DNA of 64,000 bases from Alcaligenes sp. SORT26 (GCF_017377875.1 NZ_CP070975.1:1488001-1552000); one strand, 5' to 3'. Positions 28,201 to 36,769 are shown, counted from the stretch's first letter. Notes: a model not told the origin generated them from the sequence alone. Translations and numbers: made by a program.

Positions 28201-29292
28201 TTATGAGTGGCTAAGTGCCCCCTCTTCAAGAGCGACTCGTGTCTTGCGACGCTGACGCACGGCCTCAGCCAATTTTTCCAGCACAAGGATGGTGTCATCC
28301 CAATCGATGCAACCGTCGGTAATGCTTTGGCCGTAGGTCAAGGGCTTGCCTTCCACCACGTCCTGACGACCGCCCACCAGATGGCTTTCCACCATCACAC
28401 CGCAAATGCGCATATCGCCACCCGCAATCTGGCCGGACACATCAGCCAGTACTTCGGGCTGACGACGGTAGTCTTTATTGCTGTTGGCATGGCTGGCATC
28501 GACCATCACGCGGGGAACCATACCGGCCTTGATCATGGCCTGGCTGGTGGCTTCCACGTTTTCAGCGTCGTAATTGGGCGTCTTGCCGCCACGCAGAATC
28601 ACGTGACAGTCGTTATTACCCACGGTAGACACAATGGCAGAGTGACCGCCTTTGGTGACCGACAGGAAATGGTGCGGCTGGGAAGCGGCTTTGATCGCGT
28701 CCAGGGCAATACGAATATTGCCGTCTGTACCGTTCTTGAAGCCCACAGGGCAGGACAATCCTGAGGACAATTCACGGTGAACCTGACTTTCCGTCGTACG
28801 GGCACCAATCGCGCCCCAGGAAACCAGATCCGCAATGTACTGAGGCGTGATCATGTCCAGGAACTCGCAACCAGCGGGCAAATCCAGTTGGTTCACGGCC
28901 AGCAGCAATTCGCGGGCGGTGCGCAAACCCTGATTGATGTTGAAGCTGCCATCCATGAACGGATCGTTGATCAGGCCTTTCCAACCCACCGTCGTACGAG
29001 GCTTTTCGAAGTACACACGCATCACGATTTCCAGCTCGGGCGCAAAGCGCTTGCGCTCTACCGTCAGGCGGCGGGCGTAATCCAGAGCGGCTTCGGTATC
29101 GTGAATGGAACAAGGGCCCACCACGACCACCAGACGATCATCCTGTTCGTGAAGGATTTTGTGAATGCTGCGGCGTGCCTTGTGAACCGTGGTCGAGACA
29201 GCAGAAGTGCACGGGAACTCGCGCATCACGTGGGATGGGGGAGACAGCTCCTTAATTTCACGAATCCGTAAATCATCAGTATTGTGCGACAC
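28201..29292 (-). CDS. aroG: 3-deoxy-7-phosphoheptulonate (DAHP) synthase, type I
   Basis: 363 residues, typical for the AroFGH group. Visible motifs: VVVGPCSIHD (phosphoenolpyruvate/metal Cys), MRVYFEKPRTTVGWKGLIND, GARTTESQVHRELSSGLS, FLSVTKGGHSAIV, and VMVDASHANSNKDYRRQ. It joins PEP and erythrose-4-phosphate to start aromatic amino acid synthesis. Which isozyme it is cannot be told from motifs alone, but a leader peptide upstream rich in Phe and Tyr codons points to control by Phe/Tyr. The symbol follows the family; aroF is equally possible. Confidence 0.93.
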   Translation of the reverse strand: MSHNTDDLRIREIKELSPPSHVMREFPCTSAVSTTVHKARRSIHKILHEQDDRLVVVVGPCSIHDTEAALDYARRLTVERKRFAPELEIVMRVYFEKPRTTVGWKGLINDPFMDGSFNINQGLRTARELLLAVNQLDLPAGCEFLDMITPQYIADLVSWGAIGARTTESQVHRELSSGLSCPVGFKNGTDGNIRIALDAIKAASQPHHFLSVTKGGHSAIVSTVGNNDCHVILRGGKTPNYDAENVEATSQAMIKAGMVPRVMVDASHANSNKDYRRQPEVLADVSGQIAGGDMRICGVMVESHLVGGRQDVVEGKPLTYGQSITDGCIDWDDTILVLEKLAEAVRQRRKTRVALEEGALSHS

Positions 29293-29332
29293 GATTGAAC
29301 TCCAGTTGGTTTGCCAGGTTCGGGGGCAAACG

Positions 29333-29365
29333 AAAAAAAAGCCGCCCGGACGATGCTGGCGGCTT
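29333..29365 (-). terminator. Attenuator terminator upstream of aroG
   Basis: AAGCCGCC/GGCGGCTT stem with 11-base loop and eight T, 40 bases before the aroG start. Its first arm CCGCCAGC (29355-29362) can instead pair with GCTGGTGG (29415-29422, one G-U) inside the leader ORF, giving an antiterminator. Confidence 0.88.
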
Positions 29366-29382
29366 ATTTCAGGATTTAGGTC

Positions 29383-29475
29383 TTACTTATGTTTGGTGCA
29401 ACCCGTCCTTTCCTCCACCAGCGGCATTGGAAAAGCATAAAAATAAAAGTAGAAGACAGGGGTTGCGAAAGTCAT
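29383..29475 (-). CDS. Phe/Tyr leader peptide of the aroG attenuator
   Basis: 30 residues, ATG at 29475 with AGGA eight bases before it. Residues 8-15 read FYFYFYAF: seven aromatic codons in eight, the control run. Stop at 29383-29385, just before the terminator hairpin. Outside the run GCAACCC and GGGTTGC can pair (pause hairpin). Stalling for lack of charged tRNA-Phe or tRNA-Tyr would favour the antiterminator and let transcription reach aroG. Known in principle for trp, phe and his operons; here inferred from sequence. Confidence 0.85.
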   Translation of the reverse strand: MTFATPVFYFYFYAFPMPLVEERTGCTKHK

Positions 29476-29589
29476 GAGAAAAATCCTAACACAGTTCCTG
29501 ACGCGCCGCCAACAAAACTCGCAAGATTCATCCAAAAAAACGCAGGAAGACAGAATATTTATACCAATAAGCCCTTAAAAATTACCACC

Positions 29590-29611
29590 AAACGAAACTA
29601 TTATTTCGTTT
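29590..29611. repeat. Inverted repeat AAACGAAA/TTTCGTTT
   Basis: Perfect 8-bp arms, six-base spacer, in the AT-rich gap between ybdD and the aroG leader. The arms share the core of the 16630-16660 palindrome. Confidence 0.4.
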
Positions 29612-29738
29612 AGCTATTTTTATTGGCCCTTTTGTTTCGTGTTATCCCGAAAAACCACGATAAATCGTTTCGATGGCTGGTTTGTCTTATTTTTACATCT
29701 ACATACAAACCTGATGACAGGCTGCCCTGCTCAAACGC

Positions 29739-29769
29739 AAAAGGGCCAGAACACTGGGTTCTGGCCCTT
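29739..29769 (-). terminator. Terminator after cstA-ybdD
   Basis: AAGGGCCAGAAC/GTTCTGGCCCTT perfect 12-bp stem with ACTGG loop; short T run on the minus strand. Confidence 0.75.
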
Positions 29770-29780
29770 AGCCGCCTAAT

Positions 29781-30011
29781 TTAGCAGCACGCTATACGTC
29801 CTTTCCCACCATAGCGAGCTTGCTGTCGCTCACGGAAAAATTCGGCGTACTCCATCGGCTTCTGATCGGGGTGATTCACCCGCATATGCGTCAGATACGT
29901 TTCGTAGTCAGGTACGCCCACCATCAGACGCAAGGTTGTGGCCAGATAACGCCCGGTGCCCCGCCCTGCCTGGGCACTGCGCGAGATGGCGCCTGTCAAT
30001 AATCCTTTCAT
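29781..30011 (-). CDS. ybdD: YbdD/YjiX-family small protein
   Basis: 76 residues. The family core VGVPDYETYLTHMRVNHPDQ and EYAEFFRERQQARYGGKGR is clear. The gene starts one base after the cstA stop, the almost invariant arrangement of this family with CstA/BtsT carriers. The protein is thought to assist the carrier; its molecular role is not established. The C-terminus ends in two cysteines (GRIACC). Confidence 0.92.
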   Translation of the reverse strand: MKGLLTGAISRSAQAGRGTGRYLATTLRLMVGVPDYETYLTHMRVNHPDQKPMEYAEFFRERQQARYGGKGRIACC

Positions 30012-30012
30012 A

Positions 30013-32100
30013 TCAAACTCCTGCTGCTGCCTGAGCCGGTAAAGGCTCGTACGGAGTCTCGGCAGAATGCGGCACCGTGCTACGACGCGCTTTCAGCACG
30101 CAACGTATGCCAAAGAACACCATGCTCAAGACCACGAAGATGAACAAACCGCACAAGGTCGAGTTCACGTAATCGTTAAAAATAACCTGCTGCATCTGCT
30201 CCAGCGACTTGGCCGGTGCCATGACGGTTTGTTCCGCCAGCCCTTTCTGATACACCTTGGCGTGTGCCAAAAAACCAATCTTGGGGTCAGGGTGGAACAT
30301 CTTCTGGAAGCCTGCAAACAGCGTGCAAATCAGCAGCCAGATAGTGGGGACCACCGTCACCCATGCGTAGCGGTCTTTCTTCATTTTGAAGAGCACCACC
30401 GTACCCAGCACCAGCGCTACCGCCGCCAGCATCTGGTTGGCAATACCAAACAAGGGCCACAAGGTATTGATGCCACCCAGCGGATCAACCACGCCCTGAT
30501 ACAGGAAGTAGCCCCACGCCGCCACACATAAAGAGGTAGCAATCAGGTTGGCAACCAGGGACTCCGTACGCCGCAAGCCCGGCACAAAGGTGCCCATCAA
30601 GTCTTGCAGCATGAAGCGGCCTGCACGTGTACCGGCGTCCACTGCCGTCAGAATGAACAGGGCTTCAAACAGAATGGCGAAGTGATACCAGAAGCTCATC
30701 ATCGCAGGCCCGCCGATGACGTTGTGCAAGATGAACGCCATGCCCACTGCCAGGGTAGGAGCACCACCGGCACGGGAAATAATGCTGTTTTCACCTACGT
30801 CGCTGGCCATCTGGGTCAGATCCGCCGGGGTGATCAGAAAGCCCCAGCTAGAGACAACCTGAGCCGCTTGTTCCGGCGTGGTGCCAATCAGGGCCGCCGG
30901 GCTATTCATGGCGTAATAAATACCGGGCTCGATCACGCAAGCGGCGACCAAAGCCATGATGGCCACAAAGGATTCCATCAACATGCCGCCGTAGCCGATA
31001 TAGCGGGCCTGGGTTTCGTTTTCGATCATCTTGGGCGTGGTGCCCGAGGAAATCAAAGCGTGAAAGCCAGACACGGCACCGCAAGCAATGGTGATGAAGA
31101 GGAAGGGGAACAGGCTACCCGACCACACTGGGCCCGTGCCATCAATGAACTTGGTGGTGGCGGGCATTTTCAGCTCCGGCGCCACAATCACAATCCCGAT
31201 CGCCAGACCCACAATGGTGCCGATTTTCAGGAAGGTGGACAGGTAATCACGCGGTGCCAGCAGCAGCCACACGGGCAGCACAGCGGCAATAAAGCCGTAA
31301 ATAATCAGTGCCCAGGTCAGCTCCTCGCCATCCAGCGTGAAGAAAGGCCCCCAGACGGGATGCGCAGCCACGTCCTGGCCGTACACAATGGCGGCCAGCA
31401 AAAAAACCAGGCCAATGACCGAGACCTCGCCAATGCGGCCCGGCCGCAAAAAGCGCAGATAAATCCCCATGAAAATCGCCAGCGGAATCGTGGCGGCCAC
31501 CGTAAAGGTGCCCCAGGGCGAGTTGATCAGGGCTTTGACCACAATCAGCGCCAGCACGGCCAGAATAATGACCATGATCATGAAGGCACCAAACAAGGCG
31601 ATCACACCGGGCACGGTGCCCAACTCAGATTTGATCAGATCCCCCAGCGAACGGCCGTCGCGGCGCATGGAGATGAACAGAACCGTAAAGTCCTGCACCG
31701 CCCCCGCAAACACCACCCCGGCCAGAATCCAGAGCATGCCGGGCAAGTAGCCCATTTGCGCAGCCAGGACTGGCCCCACCAAAGGCCCGGCCCCTGCAAT
31801 CGCGGCAAAGTGGTGCCCGAAGAGCACATGCTTATTCGTAGGAACGTAATCCAGACCATCGTTATGACGCCAGGCAGGCGTCATGCGGGTCGCGTCCAGC
31901 TCAAAGACCTTACGAGCAATAAAACGGCTGTAGTACCGGTACGCAATCAGATAAACGCAGACTGCGGCAACCACGATCCACAGCGCATTGATACTCTCCC
32001 CCCTGCTCAGTGCCACCGTCCCCAGGGCAAACGCCCCCAGCACTGCAACCAACACCCAAATCAAATGCTGCTTTATAAAACCGCCCTCTTCTCTGCTCAT
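30013..32100 (-). CDS. cstA: CstA/BtsT-type carbon-starvation carrier (pyruvate or peptide uptake)
   Basis: About 695 residues with some sixteen helices. Family signatures: YRYYSRFIARKVFELDATRMTPA in two parts, TNKHVLFGHHFAAIAGAGPLVGP (split in the middle of the first pore segment), DFTVLFISMRRDGRSLGDLI and SGFHALISSGTTPKM. E. coli members are a proton-coupled pyruvate importer (BtsT) and the peptide/pyruvate-linked CstA; substrate here is probably pyruvate. Start at ATG 32100 after GGAGG, not the ATG 21 bases earlier. ybdD follows directly. Confidence 0.93.
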   Translation of the reverse strand: MSREEGGFIKQHLIWVLVAVLGAFALGTVALSRGESINALWIVVAAVCVYLIAYRYYSRFIARKVFELDATRMTPAWRHNDGLDYVPTNKHVLFGHHFAAIAGAGPLVGPVLAAQMGYLPGMLWILAGVVFAGAVQDFTVLFISMRRDGRSLGDLIKSELGTVPGVIALFGAFMIMVIILAVLALIVVKALINSPWGTFTVAATIPLAIFMGIYLRFLRPGRIGEVSVIGLVFLLAAIVYGQDVAAHPVWGPFFTLDGEELTWALIIYGFIAAVLPVWLLLAPRDYLSTFLKIGTIVGLAIGIVIVAPELKMPATTKFIDGTGPVWSGSLFPFLFITIACGAVSGFHALISSGTTPKMIENETQARYIGYGGMLMESFVAIMALVAACVIEPGIYYAMNSPAALIGTTPEQAAQVVSSWGFLITPADLTQMASDVGENSIISRAGGAPTLAVGMAFILHNVIGGPAMMSFWYHFAILFEALFILTAVDAGTRAGRFMLQDLMGTFVPGLRRTESLVANLIATSLCVAAWGYFLYQGVVDPLGGINTLWPLFGIANQMLAAVALVLGTVVLFKMKKDRYAWVTVVPTIWLLICTLFAGFQKMFHPDPKIGFLAHAKVYQKGLAEQTVMAPAKSLEQMQQVIFNDYVNSTLCGLFIFVVLSMVFFGIRCVLKARRSTVPHSAETPYEPLPAQAAAGV

Positions 32101-32525
32101 AGAGCCTCCACGATTTTGCATTAAGTAAGCCTGTCACCAACTTTTTCTTCTGGCTGCACTTCTGATCTGAAGAAGCCGCCAACTGCCGGCACAAAGGGTC
32201 TGACACCGCGTGGGGTGGCAGTCTTTGCAGGAAAGACACAGCCTGTTGGTGCTGTGTCTTTCCCGAACCGGCAGGGGTCGAAAGCCCGCTTTCGCGTGCT
32301 TTCCAAAAGGGTGTCGGCGCACCAGAAGGCGCGCCAAACTCATTCATGAATCGATCCGGGGTAGGCATAAGCCAGGCGCTTTTTGGGGGGCAAGCGCTCT
32401 TTAATCCTTGGGAGCATAGTAAAAACGCGTACTCAGGACACCGCGCATTTTCCCTAAGACCTGCTGCTTTCCATATATAGAAAGGCTAATCAGTCCTTAC
32501 GTCCGATAGTTTCTATACATTTAAT
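32101..32525. other. Gene-free stretch between cstA and ehuB
   Basis: About 420 bases that must hold the cstA promoter. Apart from the hairpin at 32230-32263 nothing is recognised, and short frames here have no coding character. Confidence 0.5.
32230..32263. repeat. Perfect 13-bp hairpin upstream of cstA
   Basis: Arms GGAAAGACACAGC and GCTGTGTCTTTCC with an eight-base loop and no T run. About 130 bases before the cstA start. Could be a leader structure or a protein site. Confidence 0.5.
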
Positions 32526-32555
32526 TTGAGTACGAATGATTTTATACGCTATTAT
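32526..32555 (+). promoter_or_regulatory. Probable sigma-70 promoter of ehuBCDA
   Basis: TTGAGT, 18-base spacer, TATTAT, 65 bases upstream of ehuB. An inverted repeat GAATGATTT (32534-32542) / AAATCATTC (32580-32588) overlaps the spacer and brackets the start region, a possible regulator site. Confidence 0.5.
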
Positions 32556-32620
32556 TTCCCTGCAAATCTTTCGTAAAACAAATCATTCATAACGAAATGG
32601 TATAGGCGAAAAAAGGACTA

Positions 32621-33487
32621 ATGATGAAACTACAATCCAAGCCCCTCTGCGCGTTGGCCTTTGCCCTGCTGGGTACGATGGCCGCCGCATCCAGCGTACA
32701 AGCTGTCACGCTGGAGCAAGTCAAAGAGCGCGGCGTCATTCGCGTCGCCGTTGCTAATGAAATTCCGTACGGATACATGGACATGTCCGGCAAAGCCCAA
32801 GGCGCTGGCCCCGAAGTGGCCCAGGCCATCATGGAGCGTCTGGGCATCAAAGAGATCAAATGGGAAACGGCCAACTTCGGTTCGCTGATCCCCGGCCTGC
32901 AAGCCAAGCGCTTTGATATGGTGGCCGCCGAGATGGCGATCCTGCCCCAGCGCTGCAATACCGTGCTGTTCTCGGAACCGAACAGCTCTTACGGTGAAGG
33001 CCTGCTGGTCGCCAAGGGCAACCCCAAGAACATTCATTCCTATGAAGACTTCGCCAAGACCGATCACAAGATCGCCATCATGGCCGGTGCCGATCAACTG
33101 GAAATGATGCAAGCCCTGGGTGTGCCGGACAATCGCATGATCACCATCTCGAATAATGCGGATGCCATTTCCACGGTAGCCACTGGCCGGGCTGATGCCT
33201 ACGCGGCCACCGGCCAAACAGCCAGCAACCTGGCCTCCAAGAGCGGTGGCAAGGTAGAACTGGCTGCCGAGTTCAAGGACCCCATCATCAACGGCCAAGC
33301 GGTCCGTAGCTGGGGCGGCTTTACCTTTGCCAAGGAATCCGAAGACCTGCGCGATGCCGTCAATAAAGAACTGGCCGAATTCAAGAAAACCGATGAGTGG
33401 AAAGCCATCCTGAACAAACACGGCTTTACCGAAGAAGACGCCACGCACTCGTTTGAGAAATCCACGGAACAGCTGTGTAAAGCCTGA
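32621..33487 (+). CDS. ehuB: Ectoine/hydroxyectoine ABC transporter, substrate-binding protein
   Basis: 288 residues. Signal peptide about 1-28 (ALAFALLGTMAAASSVQA). The mature domain is a family 3 solute-binding protein (VTLEQVKERGVIRVAVANEIPYGY, split here) with EhuB-like features: GYMDMSGKAQGAGPEVA and KRFDMVAAEMAILPQRC. Aromatic residues near the start of the mature chain are expected to cage the ectoine ring. ATG ATG starts the frame; the second (32624) has better spacing to AGGA. The neighbouring ectABCD genes support the substrate. First gene of ehuBCDA. Confidence 0.85.
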   Translation: MMKLQSKPLCALAFALLGTMAAASSVQAVTLEQVKERGVIRVAVANEIPYGYMDMSGKAQGAGPEVAQAIMERLGIKEIKWETANFGSLIPGLQAKRFDMVAAEMAILPQRCNTVLFSEPNSSYGEGLLVAKGNPKNIHSYEDFAKTDHKIAIMAGADQLEMMQALGVPDNRMITISNNADAISTVATGRADAYAATGQTASNLASKSGGKVELAAEFKDPIINGQAVRSWGGFTFAKESEDLRDAVNKELAEFKKTDEWKAILNKHGFTEEDATHSFEKSTEQLCKA

Positions 33488-33533
33488 TCCTTCACCTGCG
33501 GGTAAGGCGGCCGCAGCGGCCTGCGCGGCCCCT

Positions 33534-33581
33534 GACAAGGGCCAAGCACGCAGCACCGATGTGCCCCGCCCTGCCCTTGTC
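33534..33581 (+). repeat. Intercistronic hairpin between ehuB and ehuC
   Basis: Perfect 9-bp arms GACAAGGGC and GCCCTTGTC; a second GC-rich hairpin (GGCCGC/GCGGCC) lies just before it. Such structures often stabilise the binding-protein message over the permease part. No T run. Confidence 0.5.
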
Positions 33582-33592
33582 TGGAACCTGAT

Positions 33593-34264
33593 ATGGATTG
33601 GTTAAGTTACAGCTCGGCCCTGATGGAAGGGGCCTGGGTCACGATACAGCTCACGTTTTACTCTACAGTCGTGGGTGCCATCGCCTCCTTTGCTCTGGGC
33701 ATAGGCAGGCTGTCTCACTCTTTAGCCCTGCGTTCGCTGTCCATTACAGTCATCGAAGTTTTTCGTGGCACCTCTTTATTGGTGCAGCTCTTCTGGCTGT
33801 ACTTCGCCCTGCCGATTCTGGGCGAGTCCATGGGCCTGGACTGGCGCCTGGACCCGGTCGTGGCGGGCACGCTGGCCTTGGGCCTGAATATCGGTGCCTA
33901 CGGTGCCGAGGTGGTGCGCGGCGCCATTCAGGCTGTGCCGCATTCCCAACTGGAAGCCGCCAAGGCCCTGGACTTTACCGAGCGCCAAACCTTATGGCGC
34001 ATCAGTCTGCCCCAGGCCATCCCGGAGATGATGCCCAGCTTCGGAAATCTGGCCGTACAGAACCTGAAAGATACGGCCCTGGTCTCTTTGATCAGCCTGG
34101 GAGATTTGAGCTTTAGAGCCGAACAAATACGCAACTTCACCCAGGACAGCACCACCATCTACACCTTGCTCTTGCTGATGTACTTTGGCATGGCACTGGT
34201 ACTGACGGTCCTGATGAAATTGCTGGAACGCGCAACCGGCCGCTGGCGCGCGCAAAGGAGCTGA
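33593..34264 (+). CDS. ehuC: Ectoine/hydroxyectoine ABC transporter, permease
   Basis: 223 residues, about five helices. It is a HisM/GlnP-type permease: VEVFRGTSLLVQLFWLYF near the middle of the first half, and the EAA loop region EAAKALDFTERQTLWRISLP that contacts the ATPase. It pairs with EhuD to form the channel. The 105-base gap after ehuB holds hairpins; ehuD begins three bases after its stop. Confidence 0.87.
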   Translation: MDWLSYSSALMEGAWVTIQLTFYSTVVGAIASFALGIGRLSHSLALRSLSITVIEVFRGTSLLVQLFWLYFALPILGESMGLDWRLDPVVAGTLALGLNIGAYGAEVVRGAIQAVPHSQLEAAKALDFTERQTLWRISLPQAIPEMMPSFGNLAVQNLKDTALVSLISLGDLSFRAEQIRNFTQDSTTIYTLLLLMYFGMALVLTVLMKLLERATGRWRAQRS

Positions 34265-34266
34265 AC

Positions 34267-34959
34267 ATGCTGTTTGGTATTGAATGGGACACCAGCAGCA
34301 ACGGAGCATTTGCGCTGTCTATCCTGCCTATTTTGCTTAAGGGTTTATGGGTCACCATCCAGGCCGCGGTGCTGGGCTTTGGTGTTGCTGCCGTTTTAGG
34401 GCTGATTCTGGCAGGCCTGAAAAGCGTGCGTCTGCGCCTGATTTCCTGGCCCGCCTATGTGCTGACCGAATTCCTGCGCGACACGCCCTTACTGGTGCAA
34501 TTGTTTTTCCTGTACTACGTGCTGCCGGACTACGGCATTGTGCTGCCCGCCTTCCTGACCGGCGCACTGGCGCTGGGTGTGCAGTACAGCGCCTATCTGT
34601 CCGAGGTCTATCGGGCCGGTCTGGAATCGGTCACCCACGGCCAGACGGAAGCGGCCCGCGCACTGGATATTTCCCCGCTGCGCACCTTTATGGTCATCAC
34701 CCTGCCCCAGGCTATCCCGCGCATCATTCCCGCGATGGGCAATTACCTGGTCTCCATCATGAAAGACGTGCCCGTGCTCTCTGTGGTGTCGGTGCTGGAA
34801 GTCCTGAACGTGGCCAAGATTATTGGTGACCGTACTTTTAACTACATCATTCCCCTGTCCATGGTGGGCGGCCTGTATCTGCTGCTGACCCTCCTGGCTT
34901 CGGCTGGGGTACGAACGCTGGACCGGCGTTTGCCCAAGCAAGGAATCCCCCTGCGATGA
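34267..34959 (+). CDS. ehuD: Ectoine/hydroxyectoine ABC transporter, permease
   Basis: 230 residues. Same fold as Ehu[21 protein letters not shown] and the EAA loop [20 protein letters not shown] with [20 protein letters not shown]. Forms the heterodimeric pore with EhuC. Its last four bases overlap the ehuA start (ATGA), a sign of coupled translation. Confidence 0.87.
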   Translation: MLFGIEWDTSSNGAFALSILPILLKGLWVTIQAAVLGFGVAAVLGLILAGLKSVRLRLISWPAYVLTEFLRDTPLLVQLFFLYYVLPDYGIVLPAFLTGALALGVQYSAYLSEVYRAGLESVTHGQTEAARALDISPLRTFMVITLPQAIPRIIPAMGNYLVSIMKDVPVLSVVSVLEVLNVAKIIGDRTFNYIIPLSMVGGLYLLLTLLASAGVRTLDRRLPKQGIPLR

Positions 34960-35741
34960 CTGACACAACAAGCCCCATCATTCAATTTGACAATGTCACC
35001 AAGAAGTTTGGTGATGTCACCGTCCTGGACGCCTTGAACTTTCAGGTGGAACCGGGTGAGAAAGTCACCATCATCGGCCCTTCCGGTTCTGGTAAATCCA
35101 CCGTGCTACGTATTTTGATGACGCTGGAGACAATCGACGAAGGCCTCATCACGGTAGCTGGCAAGCCTTTATGGCACGAACGGGTCGACGACAAACTGGT
35201 GCCCGCCAGTCAGAACCATTTGCGCGAAATGCGCAAAGAAATGGGTATGGTGTTCCAGCAGTTCAATCTGTTCCCGCACATGACGGTGATGCGTAACGTG
35301 ACGGAAGCGCCGACCCATGTGCTGGGTCTGTCCAAAGAGCAGGCACGCGAGCGGGCCACAAAATATCTGGATCTGGTGGGCCTGATCGACCATGCGGACA
35401 AATTCCCCAGCCAGCTCTCCGGCGGACAACAACAGCGTGTAGGTATTGCACGGGCCCTGGCCATGGAACCGAACATTCTGCTATTTGACGAGCCCACCTC
35501 GGCACTGGACCCGGAACTGGTCGGCGAAGTACTGGGCGTGATTCAGAAGCTCAGCCAGGAGCAAGATCTGACGATTCTGCTGGTGACCCACGAAATGCAG
35601 TTTGCCAAGGAAGTGTCAGATCGCGTCTGCTTCTTTGATAAAGGCGTGATCGTGGAATCCGGCCCACCAGAACAAGTGTTCTGCAATCCACAGGAAGCAC
35701 GGACACAGGCGTTTTTAAGCAACTTCATTCAGGCGGCCTAG
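34956..35741 (+). CDS. ehuA: Ectoine/hydroxyectoine ABC transporter, ATPase
   Basis: 261 residues, amino-acid-type ABC ATPase. Walker [10 protein letters not shown], signature [15 protein letters not shown], Walker [15 protein letters not shown] and switch His in LVTHEMQF are all intact. An insert around residues 65-80 ([19 protein letters not shown]) is typical of the Ehu group compared with GlnQ. Last gene of the operon; a strong bidirectional terminator follows 50 bases later. Confidence 0.88.
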   Translation: MTDTTSPIIQFDNVTKKFGDVTVLDALNFQVEPGEKVTIIGPSGSGKSTVLRILMTLETIDEGLITVAGKPLWHERVDDKLVPASQNHLREMRKEMGMVFQQFNLFPHMTVMRNVTEAPTHVLGLSKEQARERATKYLDLVGLIDHADKFPSQLSGGQQQRVGIARALAMEPNILLFDEPTSALDPELVGEVLGVIQKLSQEQDLTILLVTHEMQFAKEVSDRVCFFDKGVIVESGPPEQVFCNPQEARTQAFLSNFIQAA

Positions 35742-35791
35742 TCATTCACCATGCCTCTTGGTTGAAGACTATTTCAACACCTCATTCCGGC

Positions 35792-35828
35792 GATAAAAAA
35801 CGGGCTATTAATAGCCCGTTTTTTTATC
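35792..35828. terminator. Bidirectional terminator after ehuA
   Basis: GATAAAAAACGGGCTAT paired with ATAGCCCGTTTTTTTATC, two-base loop; serves ehuA and the convergent DUF2239 gene. Confidence 0.9.
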
Positions 35829-35869
35829 GCCTGTCCCTTGGAAGCTCAGCCCTTCCACGCCCTCAAAAC

Positions 35870-36481
35870 TTACTCGGCCAAAGAAAATACAGGGGATTGC
35901 GCCAGCTTGATCGCATGCTCCCGCACATCCTCCGGCCAGGCAGCCAGCAGGGCGTTGAAACGCTCAAGCTCATCAGCAAACAAGGCCCGCATGGCTTCTT
36001 CAAAACCGGGCAAATCACCACCAATTGCGGTCATGAAGTTATAGGCCCGCTCCTGCGCCTGACGGCGCTGATCTTTAGCCGCGCTGGCACGGCGCGCTTC
36101 TTCAACCAGTTTGCGTAGCGCAACCGAAGCACCTCCGGCTTGAGTCGCCAGCCAATCCCAATGGCGTGGCAACAAGGTCACTTCACGGGGAACCACGCCC
36201 AGCTTGGGTCGACCACGGCCTCGTGGGGCCTCCTCCTCGGTCTGCTCGACCTCAGCTTCAGACACATCCACTGCCGCATAGCGTTGCGCCAGCTCCTCGT
36301 CCGTCCCTTGGGTATTCACATCCACAAAGTGGCCCGTCACATCGTCAAAGATCAACACGGGATCGTTAACCCGGCTCTCCAGAATTTTTTTCACGGCCAG
36401 CACATTGGCCAGCATGGGGCCGGACGCGATACGGCGGTGACCCATAAAGCTGGTGTAGGTATTGGGGTAAGTCGTTTTCAT
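35870..36481 (-). CDS. DUF2239 family protein
   Basis: 203 residues. The N-terminal block YTSFMGHRRIASGPM and PVLIFDDVTGHFVDVNTQGT match the DUF2239 family, whose function is unknown. A central basic stretch GRGRPKLGVVPREVTLLPRHW resembles the ribbon-helix-type segment seen in some small DNA-binding proteins, with downstream helices rich in Arg and Ala, so a DNA-binding role is conceivable. A near-perfect palindrome covers its promoter. It sits between the ectoine import and synthesis operons; whether it takes part is unknown. Confidence 0.75.
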   Translation of the reverse strand: MKTTYPNTYTSFMGHRRIASGPMLANVLAVKKILESRVNDPVLIFDDVTGHFVDVNTQGTDEELAQRYAAVDVSEAEVEQTEEEAPRGRGRPKLGVVPREVTLLPRHWDWLATQAGGASVALRKLVEEARRASAAKDQRRQAQERAYNFMTAIGGDLPGFEEAMRALFADELERFNALLAAWPEDVREHAIKLAQSPVFSLAE

Positions 36482-36514
36482 AGCAAAACCAATGCTTCGA
36501 TTAAGAAGTCTCTA

Positions 36515-36556
36515 TTTTTACCCGGACGATATTAATCAGTCAATATTATCCGGGTA
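36515..36556 (-). promoter_or_regulatory. Promoter with overlapping palindrome, DUF2239 gene
   Basis: Minus-strand TTGACT (36538-36543), 17-base spacer, TAAAAA (36515-36520). Arms TACCCGGACGATATT (36519-36533) and AATATTATCCGGGTA (36542-36556) match at 13 of 15 positions and embrace the -35 box, so a bound dimer would block the promoter. Confidence 0.65.
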
Positions 36557-36769
36557 TAAATAAATAGGTGTTGCTAATTGAGCGCATTAAGACCGGCAGA
36601 TCCAGGCCAACCGCCACCACACAGGCTCCAGCACAAGCCAAGTCATAGCTACTGAGTATCTCCGCTAACGGCTTTCTGAACCCAGGCCAGTCAATATGGG
36701 GCAGACCTAGTCATCTGCCCAAGGCACGGCCCATAAGCTTGCCTCCCTTGTTCACGATCTTGAGCCCAC
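36557..36769. other. Gap between DUF2239 gene and ect operon end
   Basis: About 210 bases (part of a 365-base gene-free interval) with nothing recognised besides the flanking palindrome and terminator. Confidence 0.5.

Noticed and set aside
30604-32124. Open frame of about 500 codons on the plus strand opposite cstA
   Set aside because: It is the mirror of the cstA codon pattern, rich in His, Gln and Arg, with no recognisable domain.
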